Assembly (NCBI GenBank): GCA_035772405.1
Contig: JAYKKM010000147.1
Span: 1,123,501 to 1,187,500, forward strand
DNA length: 64,000 nucleotides
From: Chrysogorgia sp. JL179-B06
Taxonomy: Eukaryota; Cnidaria; Anthozoa; Scleralcyonacea; Chrysogorgiidae
Direction of reading: 5' to 3'
Position numbers and translations under genes: made by a program. Under the pieces are notes generated by a model. That model was not told the DNA's origin. It searched no databases and was given only the letters and a program-made list of their open reading frames with translations. Shown piece by piece: positions 44,205 through 55,903 of this stretch (within the stretch, counting starts at the first letter, position 1; each line of letters starts with the position of its first letter).

Positions 44205-47200
44205 TTTACGGTGGTTTACGGTGGTACATGGTGGTTTATGGTTGTTCTTGGTGGTTTACGGTTGTTCATGGTGGTTTGTGGTGGTTCATGGTGGTTTGTG
44301 GTGGTTTATGGTGGTTTGTGGTAGCTATTGGTGGTTCGTAGTGGTTTACGGTGGTTTACGGTGGTTTGTGGTTGTTCTTGGTGTTTTAAGGTGGTTTGTG
44401 GTGGTTCATGGTGGTTTGTGGTAGTTTATGGTGGTTTACGGTGGTTTGCGGTGGTTCATGGTGGTTTATGGTTGTTCTTGGTGTTTTAAGGTGGTTTGTG
44501 TTGGTTCGTGGTGGTTTTGGTGGTTTGTGGTGGTTCATGGTGGTTTGTGGTGGTTTATGGTGGTTTGTGGTGGTTTGTGGTGGTTTATGGTGGTTCGTGG
44601 TAGCTCTTGGTGGTTTGTGGTGGTTTACGGTGGTTTACGTTGGTTCTTGGTGGTTTGTGGTTATGCTTGGTGGTTCGTGGTGGTTTACGGTGGTTTGTGG
44701 TGGTTTACGGTGGTTTACGGTGGTTCATGGTGGTTTATGGTTGTTCTTGGTGGTTTAAGGTGGTTTGTGGTGGTATATGGTGATTTGTGGTGGTTTGCGG
44801 TGGTTTACGGTGGTTTGCGATGGTTCGTGGTGGTCATGGTGGTTTAAGGTGGTTTGTGGTGGTTCGTGGTGGTTCGTGGTGGTTAATCGTGGTTCGTGGT
44901 GGTTTATGGTGGTTTCGGTGGTTTGCGGTGGTTCATGGTGGTTCATGGTTGTTCTTGGTGGTTCGTGGTGGTTTGTGGTGGTTCGTGGTAGCTCTTGGTG
45001 GTTCGTCGTGGTTTGTGGTGGTTCATATGGTAGTTTACGGTGGTTTGTGGTGGTTACGTTTACGGTGGTTCATGGTGGTTTATGGTTCTTGGTGGTTTAC
45101 GGTGGTTCGTGGTGGTTCATGGTGGTTAATCGTGGTTCATGGTGGTTTGTTGTGGTTTATGGTGGTTTCGGTGGTTTGCGGTGGTTTGAACCACCGTTTA
45201 TGGTTGTTCTTGGTGGTTTACGGTGGTTCATGGTGGTTTATGGTGGTTTATGGTGGTTCATGGTGGTTTGTGGTGGTTCATGGTAGTTTACGGTGGTTTG
45301 TGGTGGTTTACGGTGGTTTGTGGTGGTTCATGGTATTTTACGGTGGTTTATGGTTGTTCTTGGTGGTTTACGGTCGTTCATGGTGGTTTGTGGTGGTTCA
45401 TGGTGATTTGTGGTGGTTCATGGTGATTTGTTCATTGTGGCGGTTTAAGGTGGTTAGTGGTGGTTCGTGGTGGTTTATGGTTGTTTGTGGTAGCTATTGG
45501 TGGTTCGTGGTGGTTTACGGTGGCTTGTGGTGCTTCATGGTATTTTACAGTGGTTTGTGGTGGTTTACGGTGGTTTGTGGTGATTTATGGTGGTTTATGG
45601 TGGTTTGAGGTGGTTCATGGTGGTTTATGGTTATTCTTGGTGTTTTAAGGTGGTTTGTGGTAGTTTATGGTGGTTTACGGTGGTTTGAGGTGGTTCACGG
45701 TGGTTTATGGTTGTTCTTGGTGTTTTAAGGTGGTTGGTGGTGGTTTTCGTGGTTTGTGGTGGTTCATGGTGGTTTGTGGTGGTTTAAGGTGGTTTGTGGT
45801 GGTTTGTGGTGGTTTATAGTGGTTCGTGGTAGCTCTTGGTGGTTTGTGGTGGTTTACGGTGGTTCGATCGTGGTAGTTTATGCATGGTTGTTCTTGGGGT
45901 ATATGGTGATTTGTGGTGGTTTGCGGTGGTTTACGGTGGTTAATTTGCGGTGGTTCGTAATGGTTCAAGGTGGTTTAAGGTGGTTTGTGGTGGTTCGTGG
46001 TGGTTTGTGGTGGTTCGTGGTGGTTTACGGTGGTTCGTGGCGGTTCATGGTGGTTAATCGTGGTTTGTTGTGGTTTCGGTGGTTTGCGGTGGTTCATGGT
46101 GGTTCATCGTTGTTCTTGGTGGTTCGTGGTGGTTTGTGGTGGTTTGTCACCACAAACCACCATGAACCACCGTAAACCACCGAACATAAACCACCGTTTA
46201 TGGTTGTTCTTTGTGGTTTACGGTGGTTCATGGTGGTTTATGGTGGTTCATGGTAGTTTACGGTGGTTTGTGGTGGTTTACGGTGGTTTGTGGTGGTTCA
46301 TGGTATTTTACGGTGGTTTGTGGTGGTTTACGGTGGTTTGTGCTGGTTTGTGCTGGATCGTGGTAGCTTGGTTCATGCATGGTAGTTTACGGTGGTTTGT
46401 GGTGGTTTGCAGTGGTTCATGGTGGTTTATGGTTGTTCTTGGTGGTTTAAGGTGGTTTGTGGTGGTTCATTGTGGTTTGTGGTAGTTCATGGTGGTTTGT
46501 GGTGGTTTCTAGTGTTTATGGTGGTTTACGGTGGTTTGCGGTGGTTCATGGTTGTTTTGGGTGGATAACGGTGGTTCGTGGTGGTTCATGGTGGTTTCTC
46601 GTGGTTCATGGTGGTTTGTTGTGGTTTATGGTGGTACGTTTCGGTGGTTTGCGGTGGTTTATGGTGGTTCATGGTTGTTATTGGTTGTTCTTGGTGGTTT
46701 ACGGTGGTTCATGGTGGTTTATGGTGGTTCATGGTGGTTTGTGGTGGTTCATGGTGGTTTGTGGTGGTTCGTGGTAGCTCTTGGTGGTTCGTCGTGGTTT
46801 GTGGTGGTTTACGGTGGTTTGTGGTGGTTCATTGTATTTTACGGTGGTTTGTGGTGGTTTACGGTAGTTTGGGTGGTTTGCGCTGGTTCGTGGTAGCTCT
46901 TGGTGGTTCATGGTAGTTTACGGTGGTTTGTGGTAGTTTACGGTGGTTTGTGGTGGTTTACGGTGGTTTGTGGTGGTTTACGGTGGTTTGTGGTGGTTTG
47001 TGGTGGTTTGTGGTGGTTCATGGTGGTTTCTGGTGGTTTATGGTTGTTCTTGGTGGTTTTAGGTGGTTTGTGGTGGTTCATGGTAGTTTACGGTGGTTTG
47101 TGGTGGTTTACGGTGGTTTACGGTTGTTTGTGGTGGTTTACGGTGGTTCTTGGTGGTTCGTGGTGGTTTATGGTTGTTCTTGGTGGTTTAAGGTGGTTTG

Positions 47201-48245
47201 TGGTGGTTTATGATGGTTCATGGTGGTTCGTGGTAGCTCTTGGTGGTTCGTCGTGGTTTGTGGTGGTTCATGGTAGTTTACGGTGGTTTGTGGTGGTTTA
47301 CGGTGGTTTGTGGTGGATTACTGTGGTTTACGGTTGTTTGTGGTGGTTTACGGTGGTTCATGGTGGTTTATGGTTGTTCGTGGTGGTTTACGGTGGTAGT
47401 TGTGGTGGTTTGTGGTAGTTCGTGGTGGTTTACGGTGGTTCGTGGTGGGTCATGGTGGTTTGTTGTGGTTCATGGTGGTTTATGGTGGTTTCGGTGGTTT
47501 GTGGTGGTTCGTGGTGGTTCATGGTGGTTTGTGGTGGTTCATGGTGGTTTGCGGTGGTTCATGGTGGTTCATGGTTGTTCTTGGTGGTTCGTGGTGGTTT
47601 ATGGTGGTTCGTGGTGGGTAATGGTGGTTTGTTGTGGTTCATGGTGGTTTATGGTGGTTTCGGTGGTTTGTGGTGGTTCGTGGTGGTTCGTGGTGGTTTG
47701 TGGTGGTTCGTGGTTGTTTACGGTGGTTCGTGGTGGTTCATGGTGGTTTGTGGTGGCTCGTGGTGGTTCATGGTGGTTTGCGGTGGTTCGTGGTGGTTCA
47801 TGGTGGTTTAAGGTGGTTTGTAGTGGTTCGTGGTGTTTCGTGGTGTTTCGTGGCGGTTCATGGTTGTTCTTGGTGGTTCATGGTAGTTTACGGTGGTTTG
47901 TGGTGGTTTACGGTGGTTCATGGTGGTTTATGGTTGTTCTTGGTGGTTTACGGTGGTTCGTGATTGTTTACGGTGGTTTGTGGTGGTTCATGGTAGTTTA
48001 CGGTGGTTTGTGGTGGTTTATGGTGGTTTGTGGTGGTTCATGGTAGTTTACGGTTGTTTGTGATGGTTTACGGTGGTGTGTGGTGGTTTACGGTGGTTTG
48101 TGGTGGTTTGTGGTGGTTTACGGTGGTTCATGGTGGTTGATGGTTGTTCTTGGTGGTTTAAAGTGGTTTGTGGTGGTACATGGTGGTTTTTGGTGGTTTG
48201 CGGTGGCTTGCGGTGGTTCGTAGTGCTTCATGGTGGTGGTTTGCT
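44205..48245 (+). repeat. 4-kb satellite of a 10-bp unit, YGGTGGTTYR
   Basis: About 400 units of the form (T/C)GGTGGTT(T/C)(A/G), with recurring variants TGGTTGTTCT, TGGTAGTTTA and TGGTAGCTCT. Phase is kept at 10 bp except for single indels. The plus strand is G/T-rich throughout, apart from short inverted pieces at about 45183-45196 and 46147-46195. The 10-bp period makes a 10-residue reading period, so long open frames (Trp/Val/Gly-rich on plus, Pro/His/Thr-rich on minus) arise without meaning. No gene inside. Confidence 0.97.
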
Positions 48246-48339
48246 GATGGCTGCACAAGAAAACGCGAAACGTCGCCCGCCATTGACCAACAAAAACAAC
48301 AATGGCTAACTGGTCCGAAATGTATAAGACTTATCCATC

Positions 48340-49170
48340 TAATCCAACAAACTTTCCTTGTAAATGCGCTCTTGATGTGTGGTGATATATCATCTCATCC
48401 CGAATAACAGAATAACATTCGAAAGAATCAATCTTACACACAGTGCTCGGCGTGTTTATTGCAGTTTCATTTGAAGTGCTTTGGCGTTGATTCGAATGGG
48501 GAATGTAGTTTGTACAACGCTCAAAGTTTCGCGACGAATGAAGTTGACGACAGTTATGTGAAAGCTTTATTACCACCAAAGCTTATAGATATCACGAAGG
48601 CAAAGGGTTTAAAAATTGTGCATCAAAATATCAGAAGCCTAGCTGCCAAGATCGAAGAATTACGTCTTATTTTTGCGGAGTTACACTGTGGTATTCACCT
48701 ATTAACATTCTCTGAGACTTGGGCTCATGGCATGGGGACATTACTGATTCAGAATTTGAAATACCTGGCTATCGACTCTTCCGACGCGATAGGGGTAGCA
48801 AAGGTGGTGGATTGGCAGTTTATTCGAGGTCTGATCTATCTGTTTTACGAAGACCTGACCTGCAGAATGAAAGTATTGAGGGCTTATGGCTTGAAATATG
48901 TCTACCAAAATCGAAAATCTTTTTGGTTGGTACCTTTTATAGGCCTCCGACCTCTTCAAATTACTCTGTGACGTCAAGGATTTTGTGCCATTACTTGAGG
49001 ACACTTTTCAACGTTGCTTGAGGTGCTTCAGCAGCGAGCAAAAAGGTGATAATTGTCGGGGATTTAAATTGTGATTTGTCTTTGAAAAGATCTATTCCTG
49101 TTGAATGTAAACAACTCAAATCCTTAATCAAGGCAGAAAATTTAACTCAACAGATCAAAATCAGAACAAC
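48340..49170 (+). pseudogene. CR1-like LINE fragment: zinc-finger remnant and AP endonuclease
   Basis: Reads in shifting frames: QCSACLLQFHLKCFGVDS (a PHD-like finger remnant before the nuclease), KGLKIVHQNIRSLAAKIEEL, LLTFSETW, RGSKGGGLAVYSRSDLSV, KIFLVGTFYRPP and KKVIIVGDLNCDLSL. These are the ordered motifs of the apurinic-type endonuclease of CR1/Jockey LINEs (catalytic N, E of SETW, GGG, YRPP, GD.N). It stops abruptly where the inverted satellite begins, before the RT. Several frame changes; inactive. Confidence 0.8.
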
Positions 49171-49346
49171 CACAAACCATCACAAACTACCATGAACCAC
49201 CACAAACCACCACAAACCACCACAAACCACCATGAACAACCACAAACCACCAAGAACAACTATTTACCCTAGCAAACCACCGTAAACCACCAAGAACCAC
49301 CGTAAACTACCGCAAACCACCGCAAACCACCACAAACCACAATATG
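49171..49346 (-). repeat. Inverted block of the 10-bp satellite
   Basis: About 17 units of ACCACNNNAA type, the reverse complement of the array at 44205-48245, placed directly at the end of the LINE fragment. Confidence 0.95.
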
Positions 49347-49505
49347 ATTAAGAAATAGAAAACATTTTCCGTGTTTACATACAGTTATATAAACACGAGA
49401 GGAAGTTTGGGAGAACGAGAAATCATAGTGGGAACACGAGCCCGTAAATAACCCGTAGAAAGCAAATAAAATAAATAAAATACACGTAAATTCTCCTTAC
49501 TGCGC

Positions 49506-49655
49506 ATGATGGCACCGTGATGGCGTTATGATGTCTAATTGTGACGTATGATGGCTAATTGATGGCGTATGATGGCTAATTGATGGCGTATGGTGGCTAA
49601 TTGATGGCGTATGATGGTTAAATATTGATGGAGTAGGATGGCTAATTGATGGCCA
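49506..49655 (+). repeat. Minisatellite, unit about 21 bp
   Basis: Units of ATGGCTAATTGATGGCGT plus ATG, about six copies with variation. Confidence 0.85.
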
Positions 49656-49717
49656 TACCCAGAATATCCCGGCATTACCACCATATATACAGAACTCGTG
49701 ACTAGGTTCTCGGCAAC

Positions 49718-49840
49718 GGCTTCCGTAGCTCAGTGGTCAGAGCACTGCACTAGCATCGGTCGCGGATTCAATTCCAGCCGGAAGGCCTTGAAGTTGCATT
49801 TTTCGCAACTGGTACCCCAAAACAACAAAGGTCCTAACCT
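49718..49840 (+). mobile_element. tRNA-derived SINE
   Basis: tRNA head with acceptor CTTCCG/CGGAAG, A box TAGCTCAGTGGTCAGAGC and B box GGATTCAATTCC, then GGCCTTGAAGTTGC. The tail holds ACCCCAAAACAACAAAGGTC, also found (diverged) at the centre of the foldback element near 6170-6200 and inverted near 6103-6130. The anticodon arm does not pair well, so this is a SINE and not a tRNA gene. Confidence 0.75.
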
Positions 49841-50363
<523 letters not shown>

Positions 50364-50559
50364 GTAATTTTAATGAAATACTTTATATAAATATACAATT
50401 ATAAATCTCACTAATAACTAAAAACACCTAAAAGCCCTAAAATGCGTGATGATTCAAACGCCATTCACTAAATGTACGTGTCCGGCAATCAATGTCTTTA
50501 AATAGCGTTATCGCTTAAAAAACCTCTGCTGAAACAGAGTTTAATTTGAAACTCGTCTA

Positions 50560-50945
50560 TATGTTCGTCTTTCGCTCGAAATGGCGATCTAGATCCTCTC
50601 GTGCATAAATGCACGGACTATCAAAAATTTCGAAAGACAATCTTGTTCTGATCCAGGTAATAACGGTTGCATAGTCTTCTCCGTTTTTCATAGACAATTT
50701 CTCGGCAAGATGCTTTTAGGAATTTCTGGCATTCATCCCCCATTCCTCCATTCGTTCCAAAAACCAAAGGCGTAAATGTACCCATCTCCACATCTAAAAT
50801 TCTCTGTTGGTACTTTCTTTTCTTCTCGGCTTCTTGTTCCTTAAAGATAACAGATGTGGCTTTGTTTTGATGACATTTGGAGTTTACATGCGATACACGA
50901 ACGTCAAAAAATGATGTAACTCCTCTTGCCCAAAACTCGCCTAAT
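50560..50945 (-). pseudogene. 5'-truncated copy of the cnidarian-type RT element (C-terminal end)
   Basis: The minus strand of 50860-50590 reads QQRILDVEMGTFTPLVFGTN, GGMGDECQKFLKHLAEKL and VITW.RT. This matches the C-terminus of the copy at 51200-54300 (LVQRGHGSRLSELFKNSPQ, VITWLR). Only the last part of the gene plus 3' sequence remains, followed by the AAT run. Confidence 0.7.
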
Positions 50946-50956
50946 AACTCGAATAA

Positions 50957-50980
50957 TAATAATAAACTCGAAATAAACTC

Positions 50981-51037
<57 letters not shown>

Positions 51038-51038
51038 G
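50957..51038. repeat. (AAT)n microsatellite
   Basis: AAT units with a few interruptions at the start (ACTCGAATAAT), at the 3' end of the longer RT element in minus orientation. Confidence 0.95.
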
Positions 51039-51199
51039 GGAAAACTTTATTTAAAAACGGTAAATTCTTCAATTACATTCAAATTAATTTTTATAATATT
51101 TACATTGATATGGGCTGTTGAAAAATAATTAAAACTGAAAAATTAATTAAAACAAAGGAAATTCAATCTAAAATTCCAGGCTAAAAATCACGTATACAG

Positions 51200-54100
51200 T
51201 AGTTCTGCTACAGAGAGAGTAAAGTCTTTCGCGATCTCGCGTGACTTAAACGGAATTCTAGAACCTCTCACGCATCTATGTACAGTTCTTAAGATAGCGA
51301 ATGATAGCTTGGATTTCGTAACCAGGTAATGACGCTGGCGTAAACTTCATTGTTCTTGCTCGTGAGTTTAATCTGCGGAGAGTTCTTAAAAAGTTCTGAC
51401 AGTCGGCTCCCATGCCCCCGTTGTACCAAACACCAATGGTGTAAAAGTTCCCATTTCAAAACATCCATCACTTCTCTGATTGTATTTTCTCTTCTTCTCG
51501 TTTTCCTGCTCTCTGAAGATTGTTGCATGCAGTGGACTTACCCTGGTTGGACCGGGAGTTTACATGCGTTACACGTACTGTCAAAAAATGCTGTAACTCC
51601 TGGTGTCCAGAAACCTCCTGCCTTCATATCCAGTCCTCGCTTCTTGACTTGTAACAGTGGATTGGAGGTTGAAAACTTCATTATCGAGTGGTTGCAGGTA
51701 TGTGGCTTTGTTTCCACATTTTTACACACTTTATTGATGTGTGATGTCAGGATGGTTCCGGATTGTGTCGTGTCTTTGAGCTACAAAGCCCCCCTTCTTA
51801 CATGACAAAGCATGGTTGACTGTGAAGGTCTCCCCGCAAGCACAGTGACTAGGGAGATTAGGTAGAGCCATGTTATAACGAAGGCATAGGGAGTCCCTGA
51901 ACTCCTGCTTGTTTAAAGCCAGTCCATACTCTTCAATTGGTATTGCATTTAGCCACGAGCTGGCTCCCTTGTCTCTTGTCTGCTGAACCGCTTGGAGTTG
52001 ATCAGGAGATAATGATTCATCAATCCTGTCTATTCTGGACTTTGTGGCGGCTCTCCTCCGAGTGTTAATTGTCGGCGCTTTCGTTCCTCCATTTGCTCAC
52101 GTGCTGGGATGGTGGAACTTTGTGCAACAATGGAATCAACATGTAAGAGCTGTTTATTTCAGATGATGCTTTGAACTGCTCTGGAGCTTCACGTTTAAGA
52201 TCAGGAATTCCGATCCCGCCCTGTGCAGATGAAAGGGTAACAAGTTCTTTAAGTTCTCCAGGGAGGGGCTCAGCTCGTCCAAATAATGAAGGAAGGAGAG
52301 AATCATGAATCACTTCTTCGATTGGGTCCACATACTCCTCGAACGATTCAATGGTGCGCAGATAGTAAGTGAACTTGGATTTGAATCCTTTGGTGAAGGC
52401 GATATAGGCGGCGTGTGGTTGGCTTCTGCTAATCTCCACGAGAGACTCCATTTCTCCAAGCCACTTCTCGACCTTATCTTGACAATATTGGTCTTTAAAA
52501 TCTTTAGATCCAATGACTGCACCGAGATGGCGTCTTCCATCGAGCGTTATATTTACATCTCAAATTCATGAATAATTCATGAGTTAATTAACCAAACAGA
52601 GTAGGCGAATTAATCAGGTGATTGCGGTTGGATACCCCGGTGAACCATGCCAACACAATACGTGTGACCTGGATATTAGATGAACAACATTGTTCATCTA
52701 ATATCTTAATTACTCATGCAAATAATCTTCAAAATTGTAAACTGCAATTTAAATTATAACTAATTACTATTGTGTTCAATTGAGATGCTATATGAACAAC
52801 TCGAGCTCGTGTCCCACCGGGATATCCAAACACTCGAAAACAATTAACAAAAACACTCGCGCTTCGCGCTCGTGTTTTCATACATTGTTTTCTCGTGTTT
52901 GGATATCCCGGTGAAACACTCGCTCTCGTTGTTCATATATAACTTCATCACCAAACACCTTCTTTGCATTCTTTACCTGTTCACTGGACTTGACAATTAA
53001 CCAGCTTTTAGCTCCATTTACGATATATCCGTATTTTCTCCCTTCTTGACATAAGCTCTTGTACCATTGACAGAGTGACTCTATGGTTCCTGCGCCCGCG
53101 GAGTCATCCGCCAGCCAGACTTGCTTGACTTGTGTTGTTGATGCCCGGAGACTATTGATCATATGAACCGTGTTGATCGCATACCAGGGCATCGCTATCG
53201 GATCACCTTGGGTTGTACCCTCTTGGGAAAGGATCTCGCCTCCACCACTAATAAACAGCCTGGAGGGGCTTCTATATGTGTTGATGACATACAAGGCGAC
53301 TTCTTTACAAGTTTATCCTAATATTATGCATAGCCACCGCCCTGTTTCATCTGATTGAACGCGTTGGTTGCATCAATTAATAAGACTCCATCCGTCCCTT
53401 TATCGTCAAATACCTGACTCATTGCATGTATGGCTGCTTCTGCTCCGGCGCTGTGACCCGCACAGACTTGCAAGGGGCCGGCTGCCTTCTTTATCTTCCT
53501 CTTTAAACATGGCCGAGGTAGTTTTGCCAATTATACGACGTAAAACCTCTCCCACTCCAATTGGTCTAACTCCTGGGTTCTTGTCCAGCGGTATCACCTA
53601 CAGGCAATGTAGCCTTCAAGTAGGGAATGGTGATAATTTTTTTTTGAGTAGGTTTCTCGTCAAAGTGGCAATCTCTTCTCTCAGTGTCTTCCCTTCTGCA
53701 GCAAAGTTTCTTAGAGCAGAGAATTCGACGATACAGATCTGCATCCCATACCGGAGGGGCCTGCGGAGCCTTTTGTTTTTAGGGCAGAATCGAAGATCCG
53801 CTGTTTCATCGATTAGGTCAAAAATACCCGGTGGAACGAGGTCTACAGGGCCATGCAGAAGACACTCCTCTTCGATTTCTGCGGGAGAAGGTTGTTTCTC
53901 TTTCAATTGGGTTAATACTTCATCAGACAGTTTCAACAATCCCGACGAATTCTCTTTATCCAGCATTTTGATCGCTGCCGTGAGTTTCCCTTGAAAGACC
54001 AACTTTGCAAAGGCTCTTGAGACGTCTTCAAACCGATCTTGGCTCTTTTGGAGTTGACAAATCTGTCTTGAATAAATCGTATTTCCTTCATTAACATATT

Positions 54101-54300
54101 CAAGTCGCCCTGTCCTCCATAGAGCCAATCTCCGTTCTATCGCCACACTATGCTCTTTACTTTTGGAAGTAGCTGAAGGTTTTTGCAGAATTACCGAAGG
54201 AAGCACCATAAATGCTTTCAAGGCGACTGAATTCAGATCTAAGTTGGAATTAAATTGCCTGAGCCAAAATATCAGCTCTTCGATGAACTGTTTGTTTCTG
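51200..54300 (-). pseudogene. Cnidarian-type RT retroelement, nearly full length, interrupted
   Basis: Minus-strand pieces in order. 54326-53616: LRQFNSNLDLNSVALKAFMV, LPSVILQKPSATSKSKEH, FAKLVFQGKLTAAIKMLDKE, PVDLVPPGIFDLIDE. 53597-53324: IPLDKNPGVRPIGVGEVLRR, AAGPLQVCAGHSAGAEAAIH, VLLIDATNAFNQM (palm A). 53294-52930: INTYRSPSRLFISGGGEILS, QEGTTQGDPIAMPWYA, KQVWLADDSAGAG (catalytic ADD), YGYIVNGAKSWLIVKS, KKVFGDEV. After a 377-bp insertion: NITLDGRRHLGAVIG, HAAYIAFTKGFKSKFTYYLR, LPSLFGRAEPLPGELKELVT, QGGIGIPDLKREAP. 51528-51289: a C-terminal VITWLR region. I know this family as very common in corals and Hydra but cannot name its clade. Frameshifts throughout. Confidence 0.8.
52569..52945. 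mobile_element. Foldback insertion inside the RT gene
   Basis: It splits the RT gene between GDEV and NITLDGRRHLGA, which are adjacent in the family. It contains paired arms near 52790-52840 and 52886-52940 (CCACCGGGATATCCAAACAC against GTGTTTGGATATCCCGGTGA) and a perfect hairpin GATATTAGATGAACAA / TTGTTCATCTAATATC at 52671-52704. No ORF. Boundaries are inferred from the protein break; an exact target duplication is not clear. Confidence 0.7.
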
Positions 54301-54905
54301 TGCCAGGATGAGCGCCTGATCGTCATAACTTTCTGTTAATGGGAAAATGATGCGAAATGCCCTTCTCTGAATTGATTCTATCTTTTTAGACAAATAGTCA
54401 GGGATCGCTTGCCATATTGGTACCGCATATTCTAGTACAGGTCTGATAGTTGTTAAATATACTTTCAGTATGTTCTTTTGCTCAACACCAGCTCTGCGAA
54501 GGACGCGTAGGGAGTATAGCTTCTTACATGCTTTTTTGTAAATATACTCAACTTATTCCACTTAAGGTCCTCACTCAATTGTACTCCTAGTAATTTATAG
54601 TTATTTACCCTTTCTATTACGTTGCTGCCTACTACAATAGGTCTTAATATAAAATTGTCATTATGCATGAAATTATTACCATCTCCTTACATTTAAGTGG
54701 ATTGAGCTTCATGTTACGATTAATAGAAAATTGGTGTATTTCATCTACCGTAGTGTTCAAATAGCTAATTGAGTTCCTGGGAATAATCTCCAGTGCAAAT
54801 GTATCGTTGACGTACTTTGTTCTCAAATGCCAATCAGATATTAGATTATTTGTCATAACCGAGAAAAGAACCAAGTTTAGTTCCTTGAGGTATACCACTA
54901 TTCGG
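54300..54905 (-). pseudogene. CR1/Jockey-like LINE RT fragment
   Basis: Minus strand: YVNDTFALEIIPRNSISYLN (palm C, YVND in place of YVDD), RNMKLNPLKCKEMVI, NVIERVNNYKLLGVQLSEDL, KWNKLSIFTKK, then TIRPVLEYAVPIWQAIPDYL, SKKIESIQRRAFRIIFPLTE. This is the usual RT thumb and C-terminal region (VLEYA.PVW...LP.YL...IE.IQ.RALRII.P). It abuts the RT element at about 54300 in the same orientation. Confidence 0.75.
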
Positions 54906-54971
54906 AGATTTCCAGTCTGATAAGATTACGAAAGAACAAAAGAAATACCCGCAAACATTATATTACAAAGG

Positions 54972-55118
54972 AATAGCATAAAAAGAGGTGATTAACAATT
55001 AAACGTCCCGCTCGATGAGGGTCATTTAGTAAAATTCCCGAGGGCCTTCGGGAATTTTACTAAATGACCCTCATCGAGCGGGATGTTTAATAGCTAATGC
55101 ACCTCTTTTTATGCTATT
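54972..55118. mobile_element. Palindromic MITE, copy 2, at the edge of the minisatellite
   Basis: A nearly perfect 147-bp palindrome: AATAGCATAAAAAGAGGTG at the left and CACCTCTTTTTATGCTATT at the right; inner arms CCCGCTCGATGAGGGTCATT and its complement meet at TTCCCGAGGGCCTTCGGGAA. A diverged copy is at 283-416. The 18-bp array starts within 10 bp of its right end. Confidence 0.9.
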
Positions 55119-55652
55119 ATTTATAATAATCCCTGTAATCTTAGTAATCCTTGTAATCTTAGTAATCCTTGTAATCTTAGTAATCTCTGTAATCTTAGTA
55201 ATACCTGTAATCTTAGTAATCCCTGTAATCTTAGTAATCCCTGTAATCTTAGTAATCCTTGTAATCTTAGTAATCCTTGTAATCTTAGTTAATCCCTGTA
55301 ATCTTAGTAATCCCTGTAATCTTAGTAATCCGTGTAATCTTAGTAATCCTTGTAATCTTAGTAATCTCTTTAATCTTAGTAATCTCTGTAAACTTAGTAA
55401 TACCTGTAATATTAGTAATCCCTGTAATCTTAGTAATCTCTGTAATCTTAGTAATCCCTGTAATATTAGTAATCCCTGTAATCTTAGTAATCCCTGTAAT
55501 CTTAGTAATCCCTGTAATATTAGTAATCCCTGTAATATTAGTAATCCGTGTAATATTAGTAATCCCTGTAATATTAGTAATCCCTGGAATCTTAGTAATC
55601 CGTGTAATCTTAGTAATCCATGTAATCTTAGTAATCCTTGTAATCTTAGTAA

Positions 55653-55898
55653 TTTTCTTGTAAAAAAAACAAACCATTAGTGAGTAGAGGTTATTTTAAA
55701 TATAAAGTAAAAGTTGAGGTTATTAATTATGATGATACATTATTTGGTGGAAAAACTATATTAACTGGTGTTGATGAAGATGCAACCAAATTAGTTGGAA
55801 AAACTGTTCAACTAATAGAGAAGGCTAACGGTTTTGTTTTAGTTAAACAAAATATAAAAAAGAAAGAATTGAAAAAAAACTTTAAACACCGTTATTAA
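55653..55898 (+). CDS. ORF B, unknown protein of the AT-rich cassette (copy 1, intact)
   Basis: The frame is open from 55653 to TAA 55896-55898. There is no ATG near the start; GTG 55680 or a lost upstream start would be needed. The product reads GYFKYKVKVEVINYDDTLFG, GKTILTGVDEDATKLVGKTV, QLIEKANGFVLVKQN and ends in a Lys-rich tail KKKELKKNFKHRY: a small, probably beta-rich, basic protein. Copies at about 56520, 57135 and 57722 carry the same sequence but are frameshifted. The ATG of ORF A follows the stop by 5 nt, as it does in the inverted copy. I know no homologue. An alternative is a second exon entered at GTGAGTAG|A, with the array as intron. Confidence 0.5.
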   Translation, partial: FSCKKNKPLVSRGYFKYKVKVEVINYDDTLFGGKTILTGVDEDATKLVGKTVQLIEKANGFVLVKQNIKKKELKKNFKHRY

Positions 55899-55903
55899 AA
55901 AAA

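Noticed and set aside
44097..48309. Many long open frames (up to 273 codons) rich in Trp, Val, Gly or Pro, His, Thr
   Set aside because: They are a by-product of the 10-bp satellite, which lacks stops in most frames; no start, splice or domain evidence.
49718..49785. Functional tRNA gene
   Set aside because: Internal promoter boxes are present but the anticodon arm does not pair; tail and family resemblance show a SINE. The same holds for 30960-31052.
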